Below, in pieces: positions 21,867 through 32,688 of a stretch of DNA of 64,000 nucleotides. The stretch comes from Xenopus tropicalis (taxonomy: Eukaryota; Chordata; Amphibia; Anura; Pipidae): positions 141,170,006-141,234,005 of the forward strand of contig NC_030681.2 of NCBI RefSeq assembly GCF_000004195.4, written 5' to 3'. Numbering within the stretch: the first letter of the stretch is position 1; each line of letters begins with the position of its first letter. A program made the position numbers and the translations under genes. The notes under the pieces were generated by a model. The model saw nothing but the letters and a program-made list of their open reading frames with translations. It was not told the origin of the DNA and ran no database searches.

Positions 21867-24800
21867 TATAATATCCTTTAAAGTTTTTCTGGGGGTGTAT
21901 TATTTTAGCTTAGTCCATGTATTTTATTTGTAAGACTTCAATCAAGAACCCATGGCCCCAAAAATAGTAACGGAAAAGGAAACTTCTCTTGGTTTTTCTC
22001 TTTATTTTCTTCTTAAAAGCAGTTTGTTGCAGTGTTGTAAGACTTATATACATAATAAAGATGTGGGTCAGTAAAGCAGGAAGAAACCAAGTAGTACTGA
22101 CCCAATTCATGGTCACAAAGAGGGTTTAACCGCTGGGGTTTAAGGTCCTTACAGTCTTGTAGGAGCTGCAAGTTACAGGGAGTTTGAGTTTTGTTGTTCT
22201 TGAGTCTGAGGGTCCCAGATGTCCTTATGGAATTCTATTTTATCTGTAGAAATCGCTGTAGACATTGTTCACTTCTTAGTAACCATCCACTGAGATGTTG
22301 CGCCAGTGCGATTGCTGCTGCCTAATGAGGTAGCCCAAGGCGCTCTCTGTGGAGCAAGGCAGGCGTTTATTTCATTTATATACAGTGCTCCTTCAGCCTT
22401 CAGTGCTGTACTCAGAAGGACTGCTGGCCAGCATTTTGGCCCCTTGGATTTTCCCTAGTTTGCCCATAGTTCTGGGAGCACCATCAGCGTCACTTAGCAA
22501 CCCGCCCTGCCCTTGATTGAGGCCTACTATCTCACCGTATTAGGCCAATGGCACAAATGACTTCTGCTCCAGTCCCACATTCAGCATGAAAATGCATAAG
22601 TTCCACTCCAAAATCTGCTCCGTGTTCGTGCGAATGCGCCAATGCCGTGCCTGTAAGGTGCGCACAACACAAGGCGGATGGGGGCATATCAGTCTTTTCT
22701 ATGCCAACAAAGACAATACTATGAGTGCCATTGGCCGTAGGGAAACCTACTGTCTCAGTGTTAGAGAGACTTTCTGTGGACTTGGATACTGCATGGGTAT
22801 TGCTTCTGAGCTCTGGGAGAATAAAGGGAGGGATAATAGATTTAGTCAGTTACTATTCATTCACTTCCATTGTTCATATGGAGCATAATGCCCCCCCCCC
22901 ATGGAGCCTTTCATCATAACGTTGCTCTCCAACAGAAAAATATCATTTATCCATTAATCACTGTGCCCTGTTTCCAAGAATTCTGCACGGCTTCAGCAGA
23001 AAACGCGGCTTCATGGATCAGTTTGTGACCCTGAAGCAGCTGTTTGCATTTCCTAACATCCCCACTATAGCTATATAAGCACCTTGCATTTAACCCTGTC
23101 AGTGAATGAAAATATCTGATGAATTTACATGTTTATCAAAGAAGATTCAGGCATCAGCTTAGCTTATTAGAATGCATTGGACAACTCATAGCAGCCAAAC
23201 ACCATTCTGCTCTATGGGTTGTTAGAGCTCAGTAGAGGCACTGATCTCTAACACCCCTCCATTTGCCAGTTGCATAAACAATTCTGACAAACCTTTTTGT
23301 GCTGGATCATATTATCACAGGAAGGAAATGGCAGCCCATGGCCTCAGTCACTATTGATCCACCCCTGCCCATTGCTATATCACTACAGCCTGTATATCCC
23401 TTTCCTGTTGTATCAGTAGCATAGGAAAGCTTAGTGAAGCAGAATAAAACCAGCCCATGCATTGGACAATGACCCTATACATGGCAAGAATCAGGTTAGT
23501 AGTTGGCACGGTCTTTACTCTTGACTAATCAACTTTGGTGCAATTGATACCATTTTGGGACCCCCATGCACAAAGATTACCATATGGGTCAGCCAAGAAT
23601 TCACCATAATAAACAAAAATGTACAGGTGGACAACTTTCTGAATATTTTGCTCCTTCCCCCAAGATGTGAATTATTCTTTTTTTCTCCTCCTTCTTCAGT
23701 ATGTAATAAGAAAAGATGCTGAAGGCCACGGTATCTGTTATCCTTGGTCTTTCCCATGAATTCTTTAGCTGATTACATACTTCACTTTTCAACAGCAAAC
23801 GCTTTGTGTGCCACACTCTGATTTCTGCAAAGGATCATTTCATTCACAATTTTCTCATCATGTGCTCCGCCGGTCACAGTGGAAGGTAATGGCAGATCGA
23901 TTTCAGGAGATGAATAAGGCAAATATAAGTTAGCTGTAACCTAAATATGCTCTGCTCATTATCGGACGTAAGCATAAAACGCACGTATTGAATTTTATAT
24001 TTGAGAACTTTCCTGTGCTTTATCAGAAACCTTTCCCATTTATTATGCCCACTTCCTTTCCATTACATCAATAAGCAGCACTAATAGGATTATGGCATCT
24101 CACAGGTTCCCATAGGAATAGCTTGTGTTTATGTTACCATTACTTGGCTTTTCCTTAACATTATTTTGGGTAATATCTATAACCTTTTTTAAGAGATGTT
24201 GATATAATGCATAGCATGTTGGAGAATATAGTTAGCATTTCCTCCTAATGTCTACAGAATGTGCATAATTCGTTGAAGGCTCTGCTGACCCCTAAACTCC
24301 CCTTGGTACTGCCCATTAAGTCTAGGCTAGTGTTTCCCATTTTATTCTGTAAGTAGTAATAAGTGATAACAACTGAATTAGGTTAAGTTCTTTTAGGAAA
24401 AATGTTGAAAGCACCCGAGAAGTTGTGTTTTTCTTAAGCCATAAAAGAAATTCTAGGAGAATGCTTTGAGATAGTTTTAAGACTGAACTAGTATTAGAGT
24501 TATGTACCTCCTGCTTAAGCCACATTTACTTCTTGGGGCACACACACCATTTGTTGAAAAATCATGATCTAGTACAGCGTTGTCCAACCTTCCATACAAT
24601 GGGCAAGCCAACCGACACACACAGTGTTCATAAATATACATTAAACATAGTATCTAATGGGCCAAATTCAATTAGGTAGGAAAAACTTATGTTATAGGAT
24701 CTGGTTCTCATATCTCCACCAAGCTTGGTAGGTAAGGTCTAGAAATAGAAGTGCCAATGGTTAAACAGAGTTGGGGTCATGTAGATCCAAGGCTAAGGCA

Positions 24801-25036
24801 GATAAAACTGGTTCAAAAACGGAAAGCAGGCCCGGAGTCAGAACAGGTGATGAACATGGTGGTCAGGTCCAAGCAAAGTCTCAGCCGGAATGGACAATCC
24901 AATCCAATACAAAGCCATCCTTAATCTATTCCCACAATCATACAGGACAATGCAATACATTTGGTTTGTTTGATGTTCAGGCAGAGCTCCTACATTTTCA
25001 TTTTCAAGTGCTTCCCAGGGAGTAGAAGAAAACATT
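21867..25036. other. 3.2-kb mostly single-copy stretch, no gene found
   Basis: This is the largest interval without a clear repeat. Open frames (up to 100 codons at 22586-22888) overlap others and show no recognisable domain. A possible hAT end CAGCGTTGTCCAACC is at 24575. I see no exon with convincing splice signals. Confidence 0.4.
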
Positions 25037-25039
25037 TAA

Positions 25040-25177
25040 GGGATCTGGCACACGGGAGGAAACTTCCACCATTTCGTTGAAATCGCGCCGCCGTGTATGC
25101 CATCCCACCGGCAATTTACATTTTCGCCGGTGGAATGGCAATTCGCGGGCGACTAATCTCCCCATGTGCCAGAGCCC
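25040..25177. mobile_element. Short PIF/Harbinger-type MITE
   Basis: The inverted termini GGGATCTGGCACACGGGAGGA and CCCCATGTGCCAGAGCCC lie between TAA triplets (25037-25039 and 25178-25180). TAA is the usual target duplication of PIF/Harbinger elements. The interior is palindromic around CCGGCAATTTACATTTTCGCCGG. It is 138 bp and non-coding. Confidence 0.8.
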
Positions 25178-25288
25178 TAAAGGAGCCTTTATGATAAAGG
25201 GCAGTTGATCCTGCGTCATGTCTTATGAAATGAGGGTATAAGCAAAATCCCTGTCATAAAGCAAGATATAACTGTTGTTGCTTTAGTA

Positions 25289-25595
25289 CACGGGCCCCCA
25301 ACCTTTCTTACTTGGAAGCCCCAGTCAAATATAAAAAGACTTGGAGAGCAACACAAGCACCATAAAAGTTCATGGAGGAGCCAAATAAGGGCTGTGATTG
25401 GCTATTAGGCAGCCTCTATGCACCCTATCAGCTTACAGGGGCTTTATTTGGTAGGAAATCTTGTTTTTATTCAACCAAAACTTGCCTCCAAGTCAGGAAT
25501 TCAAAAATAACTACCTGGTTTGGGGGCACTGAGAGCAACACCCAAGGGGTTGGTGAGTAACACGTTGCCCCCGAGCCACTGGCTGGGGATCACTG
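25289..25595 (-). mobile_element. CAGTGATCCCC-family hAT MITE, copy 5
   Basis: Reverse orientation. The ends are CACGGGCCCCCAACC and GGGGATCACTG, flanked by CTTTAGTA (25281-25288) and TTTTAGTA (25596-25603), a duplication with one mismatch. Body blocks are as in copy 1. Confidence 0.93.
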
Positions 25596-25603
25596 TTTTA
25601 GTA

Positions 25604-26354
25604 GAATAACTGTTGCTATTAAAAATAAGATGTTATAATAAAAAATCAAACAACTGAACTGCTCAGGTTTCCATTCAGAGTAATAGAGTCTGTGTTTCCT
25701 TGGGAGACCGGTTAGTCTGATACAGTACTTGGGCAATGTGAACTTTTTACGACTGGTGCATTTGATGCCTTTGCCAGTCATATGTTGGATCTGGATGGTG
25801 CGTGCTGTTCACAGCATGGAGTTGACGTTGCTTGAGAAGATCCATATAGAAGGAGTTGTTCTATAGAGTTTGTTCCAAGGCCTTGTTCTTTCTGTAGAGA
25901 TATCTCAATCAGCAGGGGTCTCGGCTGGCTTTTTTGTTTTTCCACTGTGCACTTGTTGGTTGTATGTTTGAATGATCAGACATTTGAGTGATCCTTTCAT
26001 CTCTTCCAGGGGGCTTGTAGAGACCCTCTGAACTAAGATGACAGGATTTGGAACCTGAGAGTAGAGTTTTTTGTTTAGCATTGCCTATCATCAGTCAAAT
26101 CCAGTGTGCAGGTTAATAAGGCTTAAGCTGAAAGGAATGATGCGCATCTGATTGACATGCTTGGGAATAAAGGGGCCGATGGAAGGGCTGCTTATGGCAG
26201 GCTCTAATTCATTTGGCTGCACAAAATGCACAAGAATAGGACATTTATTCAGCAGCGTAATACTGCTAGCAACACATCCAACATCTAGTTTTAATGAACA
26301 TACTGAACAATTATCATGAGAAGGGAGGGGGGAATTGATTTTAGTGAATTGATT
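25604..26354. other. Single-copy-looking sequence
   Basis: No gene or repeat boundary is recognised. At 26353 a lone TTAAAGGGGAACC resembles a T2-type terminus immediately before the minisatellite. Confidence 0.4.
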
Positions 26355-26392
26355 AAAGGGGAACCAACATTTGTTAAAGAGTCACACAGAAA

Positions 26393-27841
26393 CTCCTTCC
26401 AGCTATGGGCACTGTATATACTGTAAGTCATTTAGTGAGGCCCCTCTCCTTCCAGCTATGGGCACTGTATATACTGTAAGTCATTTAGCGAGGCCCCTCT
26501 CCTTCCAGCTATGGGCACTGTATATACTGTAAGTCATTTAGCGAGGCCCCTCTCCTTCCAGCTATGGGCACTGTATATACTGTAAGTCATTTAGCGAGGC
26601 CCCTCTCCTTCCAGCTATGGGCACTGTATATACTGTAAGTCATTTAGCGAGGCCCCTCTCCTTCCAGCTATGGGCACTGTATATACTGTAAGTCATTTAG
26701 CGAGGCCCCTCTCCTTCCAGCTATGGGCACTGTATATACTGTAAGTCATTTAGCGAGGCCCCTCTCCTTCCAGCTATGGGCACTGTATATACTGTAAGTC
26801 ATTTAGCGAGGCCCCTCTCCTTCCAGCTATGGGCACTGTATATACTGTAAGTCATTTAGCGAGGCCCCTCTCCTTCCAGCTATGGGCACTGTATATACTG
26901 TAAGTCATTTAGCGAGGCCCCTCTCCTTCCAGCTATGGGCACTGTATATACTGTAAGTCATTTAGCGAGGCCCCTCTCCTTCCAGCTATGGGCACTGTAT
27001 ATACTGTAAGTCATTTAGCGAGGCCCCTCTCCTTCCAGCTATGGGCACTGTATATACTGTAAGTCATTTAGCGAGGCCCGTCTCCTTCCAGCTATGGGCA
27101 CTGTATATACTGTAAGTCATTTAGCGAGGCCCGTCTCCTTCCAGCTATGGGCACTGTATATACTGTAAGTCATTTAGCGAGGCCCGTCTCCTTCCAGCTA
27201 TGGGCACTGTATATACTGTAAGTCATTTAGTGAGGCCCCTCTCCTTCCAGCTATGGGCACTGTATATACTGTAAGTCATTTAGCGAGGCCCCTCCCCTTC
27301 CAGCTATGGGCACTGTATATACTGTAAGTCATTTAGTGAGGCCCCTCCCCTTCCAGCTATGGGCACTGTATATACTGTAAGTCATTTAGCGAGGCCCCTC
27401 TCCTTCCAGCTATGGGCACTGTATATACCAGTGATCCCCAACCAGTGGCTCGGGGGCAACAACCCCTTGGATGTTGCTCTCAGTGCCCCCAAACAAGGGA
27501 GTTATTTTTGAATTCCTGACTTGGGGGCAAGTTTTGGTTGAATATAAACAAGATTTCCTACCAAATAAAGCCCCTGTAAGCTGATAGGGTGCATAGAGGC
27601 CCCTAATAGCCAATCACAGCCCTTATTTGGCTCCTCCATGAACTTTTATGGTGCTTGTGTTGCTCTCCAAGTCTTTTTACATTTGACTGTGGCTCATGAG
27701 TAAGAAAGGTTGGGGATCCCTGGTCTATACTGTAAGTCATTTAGCGAGGCCCGTCTCCTTCCAGCTATGGGCACTGTATATACTGTAAGTCATTTAGTGA
27801 GGCCCGTCTCCTTCCAGCTATGGGCACTGTATATACTGTAG
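26393..27841 (+). repeat. 53-bp minisatellite, about 21-22 units
   Basis: The phrase AGCTATGGGCACTGTATATA recurs every 53 bp from 26401. About 19.5 units lie before 27428 and about two more after the hAT insertion. The units are almost identical. Variants are TTTAGTGAGG versus TTTAGCGAGG and GGCCCGTCTCC versus GGCCCCTCTCC, the latter clustered at 27077-27187 and 27750-27810. The unit length is not a multiple of 3 and no frame spans it. Confidence 0.97.
27429..27722 (+). mobile_element. CAGTGATCCCC-family hAT MITE, copy 6, inside the minisatellite
   Basis: The ends are CAGTGATCCCCAACC and GGTTGGGGATCCCTG. The target duplication GTATATAC (27421-27428) / GTCTATAC (27723-27730) is part of the 53-bp unit, so the array resumes in phase after the element. 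The element lacks the short ATGTTGCTCCCC block present in other copies. Confidence 0.95.
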
Positions 27842-29043
27842 GTTCCCAATACTGTAGGTTCCCAAGGAGTTTGCAGGGGTTCAGAAAGATTTTATCATGG
27901 GTCCCGGCTTTCTATGTTTGTGCTCTGAGGAGTTAAAGATATTGAGGATAGTGTAAGATATTAGCCTATTACAAACACTATAATCGGTGGGGTAGAAGCA
28001 TCAATAGACCCATCTGTGCTCCATTAGAGCAGCCTGTACCTCTGTGGATTGCGAGCACTCTGAGACATATGTAGCAACAGACTCATTAACATGTAGAAAT
28101 TGCAGGTTTCTTTCATTTTATTCATAGCCAGGGAGCTGATGTATCATATAAACTTCATTATCAGTGTATAAGAGAGTTACATGTGTCTCTGTAACGCAGC
28201 AGTTACTTTTATTTCCCATAAAACGGAGCCGTTCTATAAATACCCAGGTATTATTGTGCAACGGGAACCCAAATCATGTCACAAGGTCTGGGTCTATTTG
28301 TGTTCCATCTAATCTAGCAAGTTAATAAATAATGCATGCCTTGCTGAAAAGCCGCCTGATCAAAAAGCACAAATCTGTGAGATATAGAATTTTCCCTCTT
28401 GCATCTGTCCAAAAACCTGGCAAACCATATGGCTCAGATACTTTCAGTAGTTATATATATATCCTTAAAAAAACAGCTTAATATTTACTCAGGAATATTT
28501 AAAAGGATTTCAGATCCTGAACCGGAGAGAGAGCAGCGTGAATTGCAGGAGAGCAAATTAGTTGCATTTTTTAATGATATTCAATTAATGGGAAATTGCG
28601 GCAATGTATTCTAGTTATATCAGTCAGCGGGGCGGCCGAGTAACGTAAAACCAGAAAAGTGAGAGAAATCGGCCAATAAGAGGGACATTAGCGCTGACAG
28701 ATAGTTCTACTAAATGTCATGCTTCAAAGGATTTCACGGTTTCACATATAAGGTTTAATGTAAGATCAGGGGTCACCCTGGCCATCTGGGCCGCTCGCCC
28801 TACAGACGCTCACATATGGGTGGCCTTTCAGAGAGTCCGAGTAGCAGAATGTGTCTATCGGAAATATCATTAACCCTAAGCTTTGTACAGATATGTTTTT
28901 TCTCAACTGCTCTTCAGTTTAACAAGGTTTACATTCTAGACCGGAGTTCCTCTGATTTCCATTCCAATGTCTGAATGTAATAAGTCAAGAATATAAATAA
29001 CGATACATATACAGTATGGGTGGTGCCACCTTCATGTAGACAC
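27842..29043. other. Single-copy sequence, possible conserved non-coding block
   Basis: About 28070-28640 is free of repeats and has TAAT/ATTA and CATAAA cores, GCAGCAGTTAC and AATTAATGGGAAATTGCGGC. The texture suggests constrained non-coding sequence, but I cannot verify it. No exon is seen. Confidence 0.35.
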
Positions 29044-29051
29044 CTGGCTCA

Positions 29052-29548
29052 TAGGGATGTAGCGAACATCGCCAAAAATGTTCGCGAACCCGTTCGCGGA
29101 CTTTCGCCAAAACTCGCGAATATTCGCGAACTTTGCGAACCCCATAGACTTCAATGGGAAGGCGAACTTTAAAACCTAGAAAAGCCATTTCTGGCCAGAA
29201 AACTGATTTTAAAGTTGTTTAAAGGGTGCCACGACCTGGACAGTGACATGCAGGAGGGGGATCAAGGGCAAAAATTTCTCTGAAAAATACTTTGTAAAAA
29301 ACACGCAAAAAAAAAACCAAAAAATAACGCCCCCAAAAAAACGCAAGCTATTCCTATGTATACGCAAAGGCGAAAAACCGAAGCGAAAAAACACGGCGGA
29401 AAAAACCGAGGCGAAAAAACACTGCGCAAAAAAAAACGCGGCGAACCCAAAATGGCGAACATCGCCAAAAGTTCGCGAATTTGCAGACTTGCGAACACCC
29501 GATGTTCGCGCGAATTAGTTCGCCGGCGAACAGTTCGCTACATCTCTA
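29052..29548 (-). mobile_element. TAGAGATGTAGCG-family hAT MITE, copy 2
   Basis: The ends are TAGGGATGTAGCGAACATCG and TTCGCTACATCTCTA, with a perfect 8-bp duplication CTGGCTCA (29044-29051, 29549-29556). It is in reverse orientation relative to 4829. The A-rich region 29290-29440 with GCGAAAAA repeats gives chance basic open frames on both strands. Confidence 0.95.
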
Positions 29549-29607
29549 CTGGCTCAGCTAACTCAATGGGTCCTACTGTTTCACGCCATTCAAATGAAAG
29601 TTGTCGC

Positions 29608-29760
29608 TAGTGATGAGCAAATCTGTCCTGTTTTGCTTTGCCAAAAAGTTTGCAAATGGCAAAAAATTCACAAAACGTGGCTACCACATTGACATGACAA
29701 AGGCGAAATGCAGAGTTTTGCAGCAAATTCATGCCTGGCGAAAAAATGTGCTTATCACTA
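29608..29760 (+). mobile_element. TAGTGATGAGCG-family hAT MITE, copy 6 (short)
   Basis: The ends are TAGTGATGAGCAAATCTG and TGCTTATCACTA, flanked by GTTGTCGC and GTTGTGGT (6 of 8 match). At 153 bp it has no internal array and may approximate the array-free core of the family. Confidence 0.88.
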
Positions 29761-30037
29761 GTTGTGGTCCTGTGCTTTGTTGGGGTGCATGAACGGTGCA
29801 CGTTTGCTCCATCTGTACGTGGTGATACCAAACTCAGTCACACAAAGAAATCCCAGATATCCTTAATGAAGGCAATTTGCTGGATATAACATACTGGGGG
29901 TGAAACTAATAACTGGTGTAGGTGACTCATTTATTGATGGTGGGCAGGGCGCAAGATGCAACAAACAGGCGCTAGCCACACAAGGACCTGTATTTGGCAA
30001 ATGTGCTCTTCGCATATGGTGGCACAGTATTCATGAT

Positions 30038-30368
30038 TAGTGATGAGCGAATCTGTCCCGTTTCGCTTCACCGAAAAATTGGAGAATCTTTCAAAAGATT
30101 TGCAAAATGGCAAATGATTCGCGAAACGGCGAAAATGTAGATCGGAAAAAAACGACTGTTCTTTTGACGGCCACGACTATTCTTGCAACAATTTTTGGAC
30201 GTGCGACTATTCTTTTGACGCCCGCAACTATTCTTGCGACAATTTTTGGACATGCGACTATTCTTTTGACGTCCGCGACTACTCTTGTGACAATTTTGTG
30301 TATTTTGTGAATTTTTGTGGGTGTTTTGTGAAAAAATTGGCAATGGCGAAAAATGTTGCTCATCACTA
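30038..30368 (+). mobile_element. TAGTGATGAGCG-family hAT MITE, copy 7
   Basis: The ends are TAGTGATGAGCGAATCTG and TTGCTCATCACTA. Interior units of about 63 bp contain CTATTCTTGCGACAATTTTTG and CGACTATTCTTTTGACG. These differ from the simple 21-bp units of copies 1-3. The target duplication is not preserved. Confidence 0.88.
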
Positions 30369-30376
30369 GTATGTAG

Positions 30377-30952
30377 GAGATTCCCTCCCACCGCTAACCC
30401 TCCCCATAGCTTGTGTGTCATTTAGATGTAAGGAAAGGGTTACCTTGTGCCTGGCAGCACTGTGCTCAGAACCTGAAGGACCCTAGGTGCACATGCTTTT
30501 TGTATGAACAGTAAGGGGCACAATTTGGCTCCCATCAGGGCTCTTGCACTTGTGCCTGGGGTCATCGTAAATGACCCCTTTAATCTTCAGTCAACATAAT
30601 AAAGATGTAAAACTTCTAAGTTATGGTCTATGTTGGCTCTACTGTGTTCTCTTAGGTAATTAGGACAGGCCAGACAACTCTGGAACTCAGTCAAATAAAC
30701 AGCCAAAGCTTCATCCATCTGTCAATCTGGTGGCTAGCACAGCTGAAAGTGCATTGCTGATGGGTCAGGTTATTTGTGTTTGACCTACAATATTGACACC
30801 ATAATGTACAACAAATCTATTCAACTGAAGGTCATCGGGTCTTATATGGGATTTTTATGGCTTCCAACCTGGACAAGAACTTTGACCTCTTTGTATGGTG
30901 TTTGCTTTGCAACATAATGAGCCCCATTAACATAGCATATATTGAATTATTG
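30377..30952. other. Single-copy-looking sequence
   Basis: No gene or repeat terminus is seen. Confidence 0.4.
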
Positions 30953-30960
30953 TCCCACTA

Positions 30961-31209
30961 TAGTAATGAGCAAAATTTTTCACCAGGTTTGGATTCACGG
31001 CGAAATTCCACATTTCGCCATTGGCAAATTAGCCGTGACAAAAATTCACAGAGTGAGGAAAAAGTTGCGGTCACATCAAAAAAGTCATGGTTGTGTCAAA
31101 TAAGTAGCAATCACGTCAAAAAAGTTATGTGTGTCAAGAAAAGTTGTGCGGTAGCCGCTGTTTTGGTAAATTTCCGGTGAAGCTAAGCAGTCAGATTTGC
31201 TCATCGCTA
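30961..31209 (-). mobile_element. TAGTGATGAGCG-family hAT MITE, copy 8, in a LINE tail
   Basis: The ends are TAGTAATGAGCAAAAT and TTTGCTCATCGCTA, with a perfect 8-bp duplication TCCCACTA (30953-30960, 31210-31217). The right flank continues directly as the LINE tail, so this element landed at or next to that tail. Confidence 0.93.
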
Positions 31210-31374
31210 TCCCACTATATGGGGTTTGGGGATGGGGTTTTTTGCCTTCCTCTGGATCAACTAGTAGTTAGGCAGGTTATATATAGGCATTATGGTTGAA
31301 CTTGATGGACGTATGTCTTTTTTCAACCCAACTTACTATGTTACTATGTATGTTACTATGTTACTATATGGAAA
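31210..31374 (+). repeat. LINE 3' tail with (TTACTATG)n
   Basis: It contains GGGTTTTTTGCCTTCCTCTG, GATCAACTAGTAGTTAGGCA, GGTTGAACTTGATGGACGTA and ends with repeated TTACTATG octamers (31331-31371). The same sequence is reversed at 63167-63368. The 8-bp tail repeats are typical of CR1/L2-group 3' ends; I cannot assign the exact family. Confidence 0.8.
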
Positions 31375-32063
31375 GCTTGACCTAACCAATAATAAAATGG
31401 ATACTCTTTCAAATCAGCTCATAGAGACAAAGAAATAGTGCAGCCATTGTTTGAATAATGACTAAAAAAAAAAAGAATAAGAATTATTTCATGTTGCGTA
31501 TGTGTTGCGTACAAGGAAGAGGTGCAAGTCATTACTTTACTGAATAGCCAATTATATTATGTAGTTTCTGTCACTGCACATAGATTGGGGCACTAGGACA
31601 CACTGGACAGGAAAATGAGAGATAAGGTTCAACATAGACGTGAACAGGGTCTCATTAACGTTAGAAAAATGTTATAATTAAGTGTAATTCATTATGGCAA
31701 ATTAAGATCCATGAGCAAGCTTTATGGTAGGGTAGGAATGGCATTTGTTCCAGGCTCTCAGCATTACCATGGGTTCTTGGGGGAAAATATAATATAAGAA
31801 CAAACAACAAGGTAAGGCTGTATGTTCTAGTTGGGCTGGAGATACTTAGGGTGGACACCAGTAACTTACTTCTTTACTTACTGGGATTATAAACAACTGG
31901 ATTACAGGACACAGTTACAGGGCTCTAGGGTTATCAGGTTATTGGTTTAACGTCTAATTGATTTGCCATTGGGTGGATTTTTACCCTTCGTATTCTATTC
32001 AGATAGAGTATATTATATACGATACATGCCTAGGTCAGTGGTCAGTTTGTTTAGGTTGGGAGG
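31375..32063. other. Single-copy-looking sequence
   Basis: Nothing gene-like is seen. It is AT-rich, with a short GTGTTGCGTA repeat at 31492-31511. Confidence 0.4.
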
Positions 32064-32071
32064 ACTAGGAG

Positions 32072-32680
32072 CAGGGCCGCAGCTCCCTATAAGCAGAGTA
32101 CTCAGTCTGCATAGGGCACCAACTCCCAGGGGGGCACCATCCCAGCTGCTCCAAAAAAAAAACCATTTTTATATATTATAACATACCCCCCAACACTGTC
32201 CCGCTGGTTTTTATAGCGCATCCCGCTTTCCCGGATAGTTCAATCAATCTATGGGGGCAGCGCCGGATTTCTAAATGATGCGCCCCGAGGCCGCCCCCAT
32301 TCGGCGGCCCCTACCGCCCCCACCCGCCGTGCGAGCGCGCATGCGCAAACCACCTCCTCCTCCCCTGCCGCCACGCTAACGCGCATGCGCCAAAGTTAAA
32401 ACTCCCATACGGAGCAGTGGGGAGAGGTCCCCATTGCTCCGTATGGGAGCAAAATTTTTAAATTTGAGTGCGGCGGGGCGGCATGCCGCCCCTATGTTTA
32501 TGCCGCCTGTATGGAGGCTATTGGGGGCACTTACTATGGGGGCAATTGGGGGCACTGTGTGTGGGACCCCTATAGTAGGTGTTTTTTTTATTATTTTATT
32601 TTTACTTCCGTAATATTTGGGGGAGGGGGCACAAAAGTAAATTTCTGCTTAGGGCACCCATTTGGCCAGCAGCGGCCCTG
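32072..32680 (+). mobile_element. CAGGGCCGC hAT element with GC-rich nested interior
   Basis: The ends are CAGGGCCGCAGCTCCC and CAGCAGCGGCCCTG, with a perfect 8-bp duplication ACTAGGAG (32064-32071, 32681-32688). The central part, about 32187-32510, is CpG-rich (CGAGCGCGCATGCGCAAACC) and starts CAACACTGTCCCGC. It looks like one or two further insertions, including a GGCAGCGCCGGATTTCTAAA-type repeat. No transposase is encoded. Confidence 0.9.
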
Positions 32681-32688
32681 ACTAGGAG

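Noticed and set aside
26393..27841. CRISPR-like array
   Set aside because: The 53-bp units are contiguous with no unique spacers, and the context is vertebrate DNA.
32187..32510. CpG-island promoter
   Set aside because: Lies wholly within a transposon with intact target duplication and has repeat-type internal sequence; no exon follows. Kept only as a finding to test.
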